The translations under genes were made by a program, and so were the position numbers. 64,000 bases of DNA, taken from NCBI GenBank assembly GCA_019243635.1, contig JAFAUB010000034.1:28615-92614 (forward strand), given 5' to 3'. Source of the DNA: Pseudonocardiales bacterium. Its GTDB lineage: Bacteria > Actinomycetota > Actinomycetes > Mycobacteriales > Pseudonocardiaceae. Positions within the stretch are counted from its first letter, which is position 1. Every line of letters starts with the position of its first letter. Shown in pieces: positions 10,372-19,453 of this stretch. The notes below the pieces were generated by a model, which was not told the origin of the DNA, did not search any database, and saw only the letters and a list, made by a program, of their open reading frames with translations.

Positions 10372-11890
10372 GGTGTCACAGCGGGTGGTGCCCAGCTGGA
10401 CCGATCCGGTGCCGGCGCTGGCCAGCCGGATCGTGGGCGGCCCCCTGGGCCGGCATGCAGTGCTGGGCCGACACTGGTTCTGGACCCCGCTGCGGGTGGT
10501 GTTGCTGTTCGCGACGATCACTCTGGCGTTGGGCTGGCTGGGCAAGGCGCCGTGTCTGCAGACCTACCGGGACAGCGCTGGTGCCCTGCAGGTGGACTGG
10601 CGCGACGGCCACCAGTACAAGGCGATGTGCTACTCCGACACCGTCCCGCTGTACACCGCGGAGCAGCTGGACCGTCCGGGGCCGGCTGGGTTCCCCTACG
10701 CGGCCTCGTGGGTCGAGCACCAGGGCAAGCCCGATGCGCAGGTCCGCTACATGGAGTACCCGGTACTCACCGGCATGTACCAATGGGCCGCCGCCGGGTT
10801 CGCACAGACCTGGACAGCCATCGGGCGCTCCGGTTGGCTACCCAGCTCGGCACCCGCCATCGTGTATTTCGACATCAGCGCGGCAGGACTGACTGCGGCG
10901 TGGTTGGTGACGGTCTGGGCGCTGGTGAAGCTGTCCCGGCGACGACCGTGGGATGCCGCGCTGGCCGCGTTGTCTCCGCTGGTCGTGGTGCACGCGTTCA
11001 CCAACTTCGACGCGCTGGCCATCGCGCTGGCCACCACCGGGCTGCTGGCATGGGCCCGGCGGCGCCCGGTGCTTGCTGGGATACTGCTCGGCCTGGGCGC
11101 GGCCACCAAGTTCTACCCGCTGTTCCTGTTGTACCCGATCCTGCTGTTGTGCCTGCGGACCGGCCGGCTGCGTGCCGGGCTACGGGCGGCCGCTGCGGCG
11201 GCGCTGGCCTGGGCTGTGGTCAACCTGCCGGTGGCGGTGCTGTTCCCGTCCGGGTGGGCGGAGTTCTTCCGCCTCAACAGCCGGCGCGGAGCCGACCTGG
11301 ACACGTTGTACACCGTGGTGTCCACCTTCACCGGCTGGCCCGGTTTCGACGGGGTGACGCGACCCGGCCAGACCCCGGTGACACTCAACCTGGTCAGCGC
11401 GACGTTGTTCGGGCTGGCCTGCACGGCGATCGGCTGGATCGCGCTGGCGACGCCGCGCCGCCCTCGGCTTGCTCAGCTGTGCTTCCTGGTGGTGGGCGCG
11501 TTTCTGCTCGTCAACAAGGTGTGGAGCCCGCAGTACTCGTTGTGGCTGGTGCCCCTGGCGGTGTTGGCGATTCCCCGGTGGAAACCGGTACTGGCCTGGA
11601 TGACCGTTGATGCGCTGGTCTGGGCCCCCCGGATGGCCTATTACCTCGGGACGGACCAGAAGGGGCTACCCATCGAGCCTTTCCTGGGTGCCGTGCTCAT
11701 CCGTGACGCGGCGGTGCTGCTCCTGGTGCTCCTGGTGCTTCGAGACATCTGGCACCCCGATCACGACCCGATCCGCGCATCAACCGAAGACGACCCCCAC
11801 GCCGGTGCCCTCGACCCCGCCCCGCCCTCGCCCACCCCACCCTCCCCCACCCCGACATGGAGACATGTCGGGGTGACAACGACCCGCTAG
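10346..11890 (+). CDS. GT87-type polytopic glycosyltransferase (DUF2029)
   Basis: A 514-residue polytopic membrane protein with about ten hydrophobic segments and the pattern of GT-C enzymes of family 87, which in actinobacteria use polyprenyl-phosphate-mannose for lipomannan-type glycolipids or glycoproteins. Conserved-looking stretches are [20 protein letters not shown] and [15 protein letters not shown]. It starts 8 bp after ponA, as in mycobacteria where the gene after ponA1 is of this type, so the two are probably co-transcribed. The sugar and acceptor cannot be read from sequence. The 3' end encodes part of a GAGA-loop hairpin. Confidence 0.75.
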   Translation: MVRVPAQPAVSQRVVPSWTDPVPALASRIVGGPLGRHAVLGRHWFWTPLRVVLLFATITLALGWLGKAPCLQTYRDSAGALQVDWRDGHQYKAMCYSDTVPLYTAEQLDRPGPAGFPYAASWVEHQGKPDAQVRYMEYPVLTGMYQWAAAGFAQTWTAIGRSGWLPSSAPAIVYFDISAAGLTAAWLVTVWALVKLSRRRPWDAALAALSPLVVVHAFTNFDALAIALATTGLLAWARRRPVLAGILLGLGAATKFYPLFLLYPILLLCLRTGRLRAGLRAAAAAALAWAVVNLPVAVLFPSGWAEFFRLNSRRGADLDTLYTVVSTFTGWPGFDGVTRPGQTPVTLNLVSATLFGLACTAIGWIALATPRRPRLAQLCFLVVGAFLLVNKVWSPQYSLWLVPLAVLAIPRWKPVLAWMTVDALVWAPRMAYYLGTDQKGLPIEPFLGAVLIRDAAVLLLVLLVLRDIWHPDHDPIRASTEDDPHAGALDPAPPSPTPPSPTPTWRHVGVTTTR

Positions 11891-11913
11891 GCCCGACATG
11901 GAGACATGTCGGG
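11848..11913. terminator. Two GAGA-loop hairpins between convergent GT87 and nfo
   Basis: At 11848-11875, CACCCCGACATG pairs with CATGTCGGGGTG around GAGA; this copy overlaps the last GT87 codons. At 11892-11913, CCCGACATG pairs with CATGTCGGG around GAGA. They are sequence relatives of the 5541-5603 hairpins and likewise sit between convergent genes. Confidence 0.7.
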
Positions 11914-11930
11914 GTGGGCGACGTGTTGGG

Positions 11931-12698
11931 TTAGGGGAGTTGCTCGCGGAGCCAGGCGATGTCTTCTCGCTGGGTGTCGGGGTCGGTCTCTAGGACTACG
12001 GTGGCGCCGGCTGCGGCGCAGACCGCCACGAGCTGCTCGGCGTCGATGGTGCCCTGGCGCAGCCGCGCATGACGGTCCCGCGCCGAGCCGAACTCGTCAC
12101 GCGAGTTGTTGCAGTGCACCAGGTCGATCCGGCCGGTAATGGCCCTGACCCGGTCGACGGCGTCGGTCAGGTCCTCACCCGCGGCGAACGCGTGGCAGGT
12201 ATCCAAGCAAAATCCCACATCGTAGTCGCCGATCGCGTCCCACAGCCGAGCCAACGAGTCGAATCGCCGCGCCATCGCGTTGTCTCCGCCTGCGGTGTTC
12301 TCCACCAGGATCCGGGTACCGAAACCGCCCTCGGCTGCCTGCCGGGCGAACATCTTGCGCCAGTTCTCGACGCCCTGAGCGGGATCCTCGCCCCTGGCGA
12401 CATGCCCCCCGTGCACCACCAGTCCGCGAGCGCCGACGGTGGCGGCTGCCGCAGCGTGCTGGGCGACGAGCTTGCGGGACGGGATGCGGATACGGTTGTT
12501 CAGCGATGCCACGTTGATGACGTACGGTGAGTGCACGTAAATTTCGAGGTCGGCGGAGAGCAGCCGGGCGGCCTGCGGATGCGGTCCCGGAGCCTTCCAG
12601 TCCTGCGGGTCGGCGAGGAAGAACTGCACCGCCTCGGCATTGCGCTGCGTAGTCGCGCTCACTGGATCGTCGTCGCTGACGTGGGCCCCGATGCGCAT
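11931..12698 (-). CDS. nfo: Deoxyribonuclease IV (AP endonuclease family 2)
   Basis: A 255-residue TIM-barrel metalloenzyme that cuts abasic sites during base excision repair. Zinc-ligand regions of the EndoIV family are recognisable: VHSPYVINVAS, VVHGGHVARGED, VENTAGG, FCLDTCHAFAAGED, VHCNNSRDEFGSARDRHA and a final LETD. It is slightly shorter than E. coli Nfo. It converges on the GT87 gene and has its own promoter region next to the secreted-protein gene. Confidence 0.9.
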   Translation of the reverse strand: MRIGAHVSDDDPVSATTQRNAEAVQFFLADPQDWKAPGPHPQAARLLSADLEIYVHSPYVINVASLNNRIRIPSRKLVAQHAAAAATVGARGLVVHGGHVARGEDPAQGVENWRKMFARQAAEGGFGTRILVENTAGGDNAMARRFDSLARLWDAIGDYDVGFCLDTCHAFAAGEDLTDAVDRVRAITGRIDLVHCNNSRDEFGSARDRHARLRQGTIDAEQLVAVCAAAGATVVLETDPDTQREDIAWLREQLP

Positions 12699-12877
12699 AT
12701 CTCTAGCTTAGAGGGGTCGCGGGGGACCGATCGTCGCGCCCGTACTGTACACGGTGAGTGCACAGCGTAACCACGATCTGCTGAAAACGCTGGTTATCGT
12801 CACGGAGAGGTTCTAGGGTCGTTACCCTAAGGACACAACCAGGTACGGAGCGACATGTGAGCGACACGGAGGCACCT

Positions 12878-13765
12878 ATGGGAACACGAGCGAGGGTGAC
12901 CACGGTTGCCGGGGCAGCCACGTTACTGTGCGCAGCGAGCGCTTTCGGAGGCGGCTTGGCGGCCCTCGCCGCACCCTTCGAAGTGTCCACCACCGCCCTG
13001 GCGGCAGCTCCCGCGCCGATGCTGTTGGGTGGGTGCGGGGATACGGTGAGGGGTGACCCCGGGCAGCGAGTGGGGGTCCGGGAGGCGGGTCTGTCGGTGG
13101 TCGACGTCGGTTCGGTCCCCTCCAGCGGGTCGAGCATCTTCGACGCCACACCAGCCCTGCGTCAGGTGATGGGGCCGCTGGCCCCGTTATGCAAGATCAC
13201 GGCCGAACCGGCCTCGCCGGCACCGGGCTCCGTCGATGCGGTGGTCGCCTCGCTCGTCCCCCTCATGGGCCCGGTCGGGCCGGCTCTGGGGCTGTCCCAG
13301 CCCCCGTCGTCGCAGGCACCGAGCGCGTCGCCGTCCGTGGCGCCCGCTGCTCAGCCGCGGCCCAGCGCGGCGCCGGCGCCGGCGCCGGCCTCTCCGTCCT
13401 TCGGTCCCTTCGCCGGGCCGGCGATGCCCAGCGACTTCCCCTTCGCGCTGGGCCGTTACAACAGCGGACTGTCCGGCTACCGCTACAACTACGCTGATCT
13501 GCTGGCGATAGGTCGACCCGGTGCACTGGGGCGGCTCTCGGCGGGCATGCTGACGGCGGATCTGTTCGGTACGCCGCAGGTCAGTAACGGCTCGGGACTG
13601 GGCAGGCAAAGCGCTGCGGCTAATGACGTGGCGGCTGCGGGCCGCGCGACGGCGTTGCCGGCCAACGGTGTGGAGCGGGTCGCCCTGCCGGTGCTGGTGG
13701 CGGTGCTGATGCTGGCCGGCGTCACTGCGGCCCTGCTGCGCAGCTGGGTTCTGGGCCGACGCTGA
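12878..13765 (+). CDS. Hypothetical secreted, C-terminally anchored Ala/Pro-rich protein
   Basis: About 295 residues, not recognised. An N-terminal signal sequence (VAGAATLLCAASAFGGGLAA) is followed by a variable, Pro/Ala/Ser-rich middle (~120-175). A hydrophobic C-terminal segment (VALPVLVAVLMLAGVTAAL) ends in RSWVLGRR, the hydrophobic-plus-basic arrangement of a membrane-anchored surface protein; I see no sortase LPxTG motif. The ATG at 12878 has a GGAGG site; a GTG at 12857 in the same frame is an alternative start. Confidence 0.65.
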   Translation: MGTRARVTTVAGAATLLCAASAFGGGLAALAAPFEVSTTALAAAPAPMLLGGCGDTVRGDPGQRVGVREAGLSVVDVGSVPSSGSSIFDATPALRQVMGPLAPLCKITAEPASPAPGSVDAVVASLVPLMGPVGPALGLSQPPSSQAPSASPSVAPAAQPRPSAAPAPAPASPSFGPFAGPAMPSDFPFALGRYNSGLSGYRYNYADLLAIGRPGALGRLSAGMLTADLFGTPQVSNGSGLGRQSAAANDVAAAGRATALPANGVERVALPVLVAVLMLAGVTAALLRSWVLGRR

Positions 13766-13845
13766 ACCCGGCGTGGAGGCGAACCCGCGGCGACTGAACC
13801 CGGGTGTGAGTCTCCCCGGTCGGCGAAGCCCCTGACGGAGTCCAC

Positions 13846-13885
13846 AAGAGGCCGCCCCGCGATTGTTCTCGCGGGGCGGCCTCTT
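13846..13885 (+). terminator. Strong intrinsic terminator
   Basis: A perfect 16-bp stem from AAGAGGCCGCCCCGCG and its complement, with an 8-nt loop (13862-13869), ends in CTCTTGCT. It separates the secreted-protein gene from the rpsF operon. Confidence 0.85.
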
Positions 13886-13943
13886 GCTATCCTCTGTCCG
13901 GCGTTGCCACGTCGAGTTCGTGTCGCGGGGCAGCGGTGAGATC

Positions 13944-13985
13944 GCCGGCCCAGCCGGCAGTAGCTGGATTGCCGGCCCAGCCGGC
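13944..13985 (+). repeat. Two GCCGGC-family palindromes upstream of rpsF
   Basis: GCCGGCCCAGCCGGC occurs at 13944-13958 and 13971-13985, just upstream of the ribosomal operon and possibly within its 5' untranslated region. Confidence 0.8.
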
Positions 13986-14042
13986 TTCCTCCTGCCGCGG
14001 AGAGTCCGCGGCCGATCAGTCCACAGGAGGTGAGTGGTCTTC

Positions 14043-14339
14043 ATGCGTCGTTACGAGATGATGGTCATCCTCGACCCACAGCTTGACGAGCGCACCGTGG
14101 CACCATCGCTGGACCAGTTCCTCGGCGTGGTGACGACACAGGGCGGCCGCGTCAACAAGGTCGATGTCTGGGGTAAGCGCCGACTGTCCTACGAGATCGG
14201 CAAGCGCACGGAGGGGATCTACGCGGTGCTCGACCTGTCCTGCACGCCCGCCACTGTGGCCGAGCTCGACCGGCAACTTTCGCTCAGCGAGTCCATTCTG
14301 CGCACCAAGGTGTTGCGGCGGGAACCGAGGAAGGGCTGA
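14043..14339 (+). CDS. rpsF: 30S ribosomal protein S6
   Basis: A 98-residue protein with the S6 N-terminus [20 protein letters not shown] and the conserved [13 protein letters not shown] stretch. S6 binds S18 on the small-subunit platform. The ATG at 14043 fits family length; an upstream GTG at 14034 is too close to the AGGAGG site. It is the first gene of the rpsF-ssb-rpsR-rplI operon and ends 1 bp before ssb. Confidence 0.96.
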   Translation: MRRYEMMVILDPQLDERTVAPSLDQFLGVVTTQGGRVNKVDVWGKRRLSYEIGKRTEGIYAVLDLSCTPATVAELDRQLSLSESILRTKVLRREPRKG

Positions 14340-14340
14340 C

Positions 14341-14847
14341 GTGGCCGGCGAGACTGTTATCACGGTGATCGGAAACCTGACCGCTGACCCGGAGCTGCGG
14401 TTCACCCCATCCGGAGCGGCGGTGGCCAACTTCACGGTGGCCTCCACGCCGCGCACCTTCGATCGCCAGAGCGGCGAGTGGAAGGACGGCGAGGCACTTT
14501 TCCTGCGGTGCAACATCTGGCGGCAGGCTGCGGAGAACACCGCTGAGTCGCTCACCCGAGGCATGCGAGTGATTGTCAGTGGGCGGCTGCGTCAGCGCTC
14601 CTTCGAGACTCGGGAGGGCGAGAAGCGCACCGTGATGGAGATGGAGGTCGACGAGGTCGGCCCGTCACTGCGCTACGCCACCGCTAAGGTCAACAAGGCT
14701 AGCCGTCAGGGTGGCGCGTCGGGCAGCGGCGGGTACGGCTCGTCCGGCGGCTCCGCCGACGACCCGTGGACCTCGGCTCCACCGGCCGGGGCGCCGGCCG
14801 GATCCGGTAACGGCGCCGGTGGTTACGACGACGAGCCCCCGTTCTGA
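14341..14847 (+). CDS. ssb: Single-stranded DNA-binding protein
   Basis: A 168-residue SSB with an N-terminal OB fold (about 1-115, [20 protein letters not shown]), a Gly/Ser-rich flexible linker and the acidic C-terminal tip DDEPPF that recruits replication and repair proteins. The GTG at 14341 directly follows rpsF, implying translational coupling. The gene order with rpsF and rpsR is conserved in bacteria. Confidence 0.96.
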   Translation: MAGETVITVIGNLTADPELRFTPSGAAVANFTVASTPRTFDRQSGEWKDGEALFLRCNIWRQAAENTAESLTRGMRVIVSGRLRQRSFETREGEKRTVMEMEVDEVGPSLRYATAKVNKASRQGGASGSGGYGSSGGSADDPWTSAPPAGAPAGSGNGAGGYDDEPPF

Positions 14848-14920
14848 CCATCTCGCCGTAGATCCCTGTTCCGCGATCACACTGACTCTCAGGCGCGACC
14901 CACTCAGGAGTACCCCAGCT

Positions 14921-15157
14921 ATGGCTAAGCCACCGGTGCGCAAACCGAAGAAGAAGATCTGCATCTTCTGCAAGGACAAGGACACCGCTATCGATTACAA
15001 GGACACCGCGCTGCTGCGGAAGTACATCTCCGACCGTGGCAAGATCCGGGCTCGTCGGGTTACCGGTAACTGCAGCCAGCATCAGCGGGACGTCGCGATC
15101 GCGGTGAAGAACGCCCGCGAGGTCGCGCTGCTGCCCTACACCTCGACCGCACGCTGA
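14921..15157 (+). CDS. rpsR: 30S ribosomal protein S18 (zinc-binding form)
   Basis: A 78-residue protein with the basic N-terminus [12 protein letters not shown] and the S18 core ([20 protein letters not shown]). Cys residues in CIFC and NCSQHQ indicate the zinc-containing C+ form rather than the zinc-free paralog that actinobacteria make under zinc limitation. An AGGAG site precedes the ATG. Confidence 0.96.
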   Translation: MAKPPVRKPKKKICIFCKDKDTAIDYKDTALLRKYISDRGKIRARRVTGNCSQHQRDVAIAVKNAREVALLPYTSTAR

Positions 15158-15177
15158 AACCGGGAGGAGGCGACCAC

Positions 15178-15633
15178 ATGAAGATCATCCTTACCGCTGA
15201 CGTCCCCCAGCTCGGCGGGCCCGGCGATGTGGTGCAGGTCAAGGACGGTTACGCCCGCAACTACCTGCTGCCACGTCGGCTGGCCATCGCGGCCACCCGG
15301 GGCGCGGAGAAGCAGGTGGCCACGATCCGTCGGGCCCAGCAGTCCCGGCAGGTCCGTGACCTCGACCATGCTCGGGAGATCGCTGGCGCGCTGTCGGGTC
15401 TGGGCACCGTGTCCGTGACGGCCAAGGCCGCCCGCTCCGGCGGAAAGCTGTTCGGCTCGGTCACTGTGGCTGACGTCGTCGACGCGGTGCGCGCCGCGGG
15501 TGGCCCCCCGGTGGACAAGCGGGCGGTTGACCTCGGTGGCCATATCAAATCCGCCGGTGCCTACCAGATGACCGTGCGCCTGCATCCGGAGGTCTCAGTT
15601 ACCGTCCCCTTCCAGGTCACCACCGCTGGCTGA
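15178..15633 (+). CDS. rplI: 50S ribosomal protein L9
   Basis: A 151-residue protein with the L9 N-terminal domain (MKIILTADVPQLGGPGDVVQ, then VKDGYARNYLLPR), a central connecting helix and a C-terminal domain. A GGGAGGAGG site precedes the ATG. It closes the ribosomal operon. Its stop codon lies in a degenerate copy of the GCCGGC palindrome. Confidence 0.96.
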   Translation: MKIILTADVPQLGGPGDVVQVKDGYARNYLLPRRLAIAATRGAEKQVATIRRAQQSRQVRDLDHAREIAGALSGLGTVSVTAKAARSGGKLFGSVTVADVVDAVRAAGGPPVDKRAVDLGGHIKSAGAYQMTVRLHPEVSVTVPFQVTTAG

Positions 15634-15694
15634 GGTTGGCAATGAGATGACCGCCGGCTGAGCCGGCATGGAGATGACCGCCGCTGAGGCCGGC
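15625..15694 (+). repeat. GCCGGC-family palindromes after rplI
   Basis: A perfect copy lies at 15653-15667 (GCCGGCTGAGCCGGC). Degenerate copies lie at about 15625-15640 (containing the rplI TGA) and 15680-15694 (GCCGCTGAGGCCGGC). Confidence 0.7.
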
Positions 15695-15752
15695 AATCGC
15701 GACTGGCGCTCCGCCGGTAGAGCGAGGTCCGTCAGTAAGGCTTGGTGCCAAG

Positions 15753-15868
15753 ACCTGGCGCCGTCTGTACGACAGCCGTCAGTACGACACCTGGCGCCGT
15801 CAGTTAAGGCACCTGGCGCCGTCAGTAAGACCTGGCGCCGCCGGTTGTGCGACCACGGCGGCGCCAGG
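15753..15868 (+). repeat. Cluster of ACCTGGCGCCG direct repeats
   Basis: Four direct copies of ACCTGGCGCCG start at 15753, 15789, 15811 and 15830, alternating with GTCAGTA(A)-type spacers. An inverted copy (GGCGCCAGG) lies at 15860-15868. The repeats could fold with the inverted copy. They lie downstream of rplI and no ORF crosses them convincingly. Confidence 0.7.
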
Positions 15869-16770
15869 GGCCGACCGGCCGTCGGGAGCCGAAACGGGGG
15901 GATGTAAGGCTCCACCGACGACCGGCCGGGGTATCTACATTGTCATTGCTAGGGTGAGTTCTGCTAGGGCATCCGGATCCGCGCGGAAGACTGTCAAGAC
16001 AACGACGCTTACGCCATCTCTGCACCGTCATCGGAGCCTACCGCCTGCGAGAACCGTCGAAAAGACGGCCGTCGCAGCGTGCCCGTCGGAAGCACGATGA
16101 CGCCGTCAACCCTAGTCGCGAGCAGGTTTCAGGACCCCCTCGGGCCGGTGTGGGTCTGACATGTGGCGAGGATCGTTCGACAGTTGCCTCTGGTCGGCTG
16201 TGTCGCTGGTACTTCGCGGTCATGGGTGGTGACCGTGACGCGGTGTCGTTCTCTAGCTTCGCAGAGCGCAAAGATCAGCGCAAGGCCACCTGAGGGGCTA
16301 TAGGACAGGGCCGCCCGATAAGCGAGGCTCCAGAGCGCTCGGTCCACCGGCGACGCGCGCCGAGCGGGTGCCACCGTCCCCGCGACCCCGCCTCCGCCGT
16401 GGTCGCGGGCGCCGACACGCCGGAGGGGCTCCGGACACGCCGAGTAGAGGCTAACAACCTCTGTCCACATCCGTCTATAGCGGTCTGACCAGGGTGAACG
16501 GCGAAATCTTGGCCGAGTTTCCCCAGGTTGCCCACAGTCATCCACCGCTGCGCCGGGGGTGCCGGGTGTTCCGTCCGGAGGTCGTCCCCAGGCTGTCCCC
16601 AGGTAGTCCTCGCTCAGGCTTGCTCGACTCCGCGGGCCGCCCTAGCCTCGCCCGGCACGCCTGGAGCAACGGGTTGTGGGGGCTCGTCCGAACCGATTCT
16701 GTCGGTGCCATCGGGTAGAACATGAGTTCGACAAGGCTCGGGCGGTCAGGGGAAGGGGAGGTACCCAGGC
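15869..16770. other. Long intergenic region before dnaB, no convincing gene
   Basis: About 900 bp with several short open frames on both strands, none with a recognisable protein, consistent codon bias or good start. It contains a cluster of DnaA-box-like nonamers near the dnaB end. I see no tRNA or known RNA element. Confidence 0.6.
16461..16601 (+). promoter_or_regulatory. DnaA-box-like cluster upstream of dnaB
   Basis: Relative to the actinobacterial consensus TTGTCCACA, near matches are CTGTCCACA (16461-16469), TTGCCCACA (16528-16536) and CTGTCCCCA (16593-16601), with a weaker TCATCCACC (16538-16546). All are in the same orientation. DnaA control of dnaB is inference. Confidence 0.35.
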
Positions 16771-19431
16771 GTGGCACTGGTGGATGACCGTGGGGTGCGG
16801 CTCGAGGACAGCGGGTCGGTCTTCGACCGGCAGCCGCCGCAGGACATCACCGCCGAGCAGTCGGTGCTCGGCGGGATGCTGCTGTCCAAGGACGCCATCG
16901 CCAACGTGGTGGAGGTGTTGCGGACTGAAGACTTCTATCGGCCTGCCCATCAGGCCCTCTTCAACTGCATTCTCGATCTGTACGGGCGCGGCGAGCCGGC
17001 TGACCCGGTCACGGTCTCCGCTGAGCTGGAACGCCGCGGTGAGCTACTTCGGATCGGCGGGGCGCCGTACCTGCACACGCTCATCTCGATCGTACCGACG
17101 GCGGCCAACGCCGGTTACTACGCCGAGATCGTCGCGGCCAAGGCGGTGTTGCGACGGCTGGTGGAGGCCGGCACTCGTATCGTGCAGCTGGGCTATCACG
17201 GGGCCGACGGCGCTGACGTGGACGAGGTGGTGGATCGCGCCCAGGCTGCGGTCTATGAGGTCACCGAGCGGCGGATGAGCGAGGACTACGTCGCGCTGGA
17301 GGAACTGCTGCAGCCCACGATGGACGAGATCGATGCGATCGCCTCCCGGGGTGGCGTCTCGGTCGGCGTCCCGACTGGCTTCGTGGACCTCGACGCGGTG
17401 ACCAACGGGCTGCATCCCGGCCAGATGGTGATCATTGCGGCTCGTCCGGGAATCGGTAAGTCCACGCTGGGTCTGGATCTCGCGCGGTCCTGCTCGGTCA
17501 CCCACGGAATGGCCAGTGTGATCTTCTCGCTGGAGATGAGCCGCACCGAGATCGTGATGCGGCTGCTCTCCGCTGAGGCCAAGATCCGGCTGTCGGACAT
17601 GCGATCCGGCCGGATGAGCGACGACGACTGGACCCGGCTGGCCCGGCGGATGGGCGAGATCAGCGAGGCTCCGCTGTTCATCGACGACTCGCCGAACATG
17701 ACGATGATGGAGATCCGCGCCAAGGCGCGGCGGCTCCGGCAGCGCCATGACCTGCGCCTGATCGTGGTGGACTACATGCAGCTGATGACCTCGGGCAAGA
17801 AGGTCGAGTCCCGTCAGCAGGAGGTCAGCGAGTTCTCCCGGCATCTCAAGCTGCTGGCCAAGGAGCTCGAAGTCCCCGTGGTCACGATTTCCCAGCTCAA
17901 CCGTGGCCCAGAGCAGCGCACCGACAAGAAGCCGATGCTGGCCGATCTTCGTGAGTCCGGCTGCCTCACCGCGGGCACCCGGATTCTGCGGGCCGACACC
18001 GGCGCTGAGGTCACCCTAGGCGAGCTGCTTGCCAGTGGCGAGCGCAACGTCCCGGTGTGGTCTCTGGACGAGCGGTTGCGGCTGGTGGCGCAGCCGTTGA
18101 CGCACGCTTTTCCCAGCGGAAGGAAAGAGGCGTTCCGGGTGACCCTCCGGTCCGGGCGGGTGGTTGAGGCGACGGCGAGCCACCCGTTCTTGACTCGTGA
18201 CGGCTGGCTCCCGTTGGGCGAGCTCGCCAGGGGCTCCCGGGTGGCGGTGCCGCGATCCGTGCCCGAGCCGTTGAAGGTGGAATCCTGGCCCGAGTCCCAC
18301 GTCGTCCTCCTCGCTCACCTGATCGGCGACGGGTCGTTCGTGCGGCGCTGGCCGCTGCGTTACGCGAGTACCGACGAGGCCAACCTCCAGGCCGTGTCCG
18401 ACGCTGCCGCGACGTTCGGCATCACGGCGGTTCGTGACGAGCACGAGGCGGCGCGGCGCACGTCACTACGCCTCTCGGCGCCTTTCCGGCTCACCCACGG
18501 CGAACGCAACCCCATCGCGGTGTGGCTCGATGAACTGGGTTTGTTCGGGCTCCGCAGCTACGAGAAGTTCATTCCGGACAGAGTGTTCGGGCTGCCCCGC
18601 GCCCAGGTGGCATTATTCTTGCGGCACCTATGGGCGACGGATGGCTGTCTCCGACACCCGAAAGGCTCAGCTCGGCGCGTTCAGGTCTGTTACGCGACGA
18701 CGAGCCGACGCCTCGCGGACGACGTGGCGCACCTGTTGCTGCGCGTCGGGGTGGTCTCACGGATCGCTGTGGCGCGCAGACCCGGGTGTCGCGACAGCTA
18801 CCATGTGAGCGTCACTGACCTCGGCGGTCAGCGAGCCTTCCTCTCCGACTCCGACGCGGGGTGCCGCGGTGCCCGCGAAGCAGCCGGAACCCGCCCGTGG
18901 GAAGTGCCGCACGGGTTGGTCGGCGACACGAACGTCGACACCGTTCCCACTGAGGTGTGGGGGCGGGTTCGCCCGGTTGTCGTCGAGCGTGGCATGACGC
19001 AAGAAGCCATCTCGGCCGGGGTCGGCGCGAAGTTCTGCGGTAATACGCCATGGAAACGCGGTGCGGGTCGGGCTCGCTTGACGCGGATCGCCGATGTTCG
19101 TGAGGACTCCGACCTTCACCTGCTTGCCACTAATGACGTGCTCTGGGACGAGATTCGCTCCATAGAGAGTATCGGTGAGCAGTCGGTCTACGATGCCACG
19201 GTTCTGGGAACCCACAATTTTGTCGCAAACGGCATCGACCTGCATAACAGCTTAGAGCAGGATGCGGATATGGTGATGCTGATTCACCGGCCCGATGCAT
19301 GGGAGCGGGACGACCCGCGGGCTGGTGAGGCGGACCTGATCCTGGCCAAGCACCGTAACGGGCCGACCGCGACCGTGACCGTGGCCCACCAGCTGCACTA
19401 CAGCCGCTTCAACGACATGGCCCGGGGTTGA
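16771..19431 (+). CDS. dnaB: Replicative DNA helicase DnaB with intein
   Basis: An 886-residue precursor. The spliced extein (1-397 plus 827-886, 457 residues) is a normal replicative helicase: N-terminal DnaB domain (PQDITAEQSVLGGMLL), RecA-type ATPase with Walker A ARPGIGKST (K230) and Walker B LIVVDYMQL, and the C-terminal DADMVMLIHR. The intein interrupts the protein after LADLRESG and before SLEQDAD, the same site as the mycobacterial DnaB intein. The GTG start follows a GGGGAGG site. Activity depends on splicing. Confidence 0.96.
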   Translation: MALVDDRGVRLEDSGSVFDRQPPQDITAEQSVLGGMLLSKDAIANVVEVLRTEDFYRPAHQALFNCILDLYGRGEPADPVTVSAELERRGELLRIGGAPYLHTLISIVPTAANAGYYAEIVAAKAVLRRLVEAGTRIVQLGYHGADGADVDEVVDRAQAAVYEVTERRMSEDYVALEELLQPTMDEIDAIASRGGVSVGVPTGFVDLDAVTNGLHPGQMVIIAARPGIGKSTLGLDLARSCSVTHGMASVIFSLEMSRTEIVMRLLSAEAKIRLSDMRSGRMSDDDWTRLARRMGEISEAPLFIDDSPNMTMMEIRAKARRLRQRHDLRLIVVDYMQLMTSGKKVESRQQEVSEFSRHLKLLAKELEVPVVTISQLNRGPEQRTDKKPMLADLRESGCLTAGTRILRADTGAEVTLGELLASGERNVPVWSLDERLRLVAQPLTHAFPSGRKEAFRVTLRSGRVVEATASHPFLTRDGWLPLGELARGSRVAVPRSVPEPLKVESWPESHVVLLAHLIGDGSFVRRWPLRYASTDEANLQAVSDAAATFGITAVRDEHEAARRTSLRLSAPFRLTHGERNPIAVWLDELGLFGLRSYEKFIPDRVFGLPRAQVALFLRHLWATDGCLRHPKGSARRVQVCYATTSRRLADDVAHLLLRVGVVSRIAVARRPGCRDSYHVSVTDLGGQRAFLSDSDAGCRGAREAAGTRPWEVPHGLVGDTNVDTVPTEVWGRVRPVVVERGMTQEAISAGVGAKFCGNTPWKRGAGRARLTRIADVREDSDLHLLATNDVLWDEIRSIESIGEQSVYDATVLGTHNFVANGIDLHNSLEQDADMVMLIHRPDAWERDDPRAGEADLILAKHRNGPTATVTVAHQLHYSRFNDMARG
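17962..19248 (+). other. DnaB intein with LAGLIDADG homing endonuclease
   Basis: 429 residues (398-826 of the precursor). It begins with Cys (CLTAGTRI) and has block B around ATASHPFLTRDGW. It ends HNFVANGIDLHN before the +1 Ser, so all residues needed for splicing are present. Two dodecapeptide motifs, LLAHLIGDGS and LRHLWATDGC, keep the acidic residue expected of an active LAGLIDADG endonuclease, so homing may still be possible. Confidence 0.93.
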
Positions 19432-19453
19432 CGGCCCGGTGGGGATCGGTCGA

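Noticed and set aside
16038..16545. Minus-strand ORFs in the dnaB upstream gap
   Set aside because: Overlapping frames contradict one another; no domain, ribosome site or consistent codon bias.
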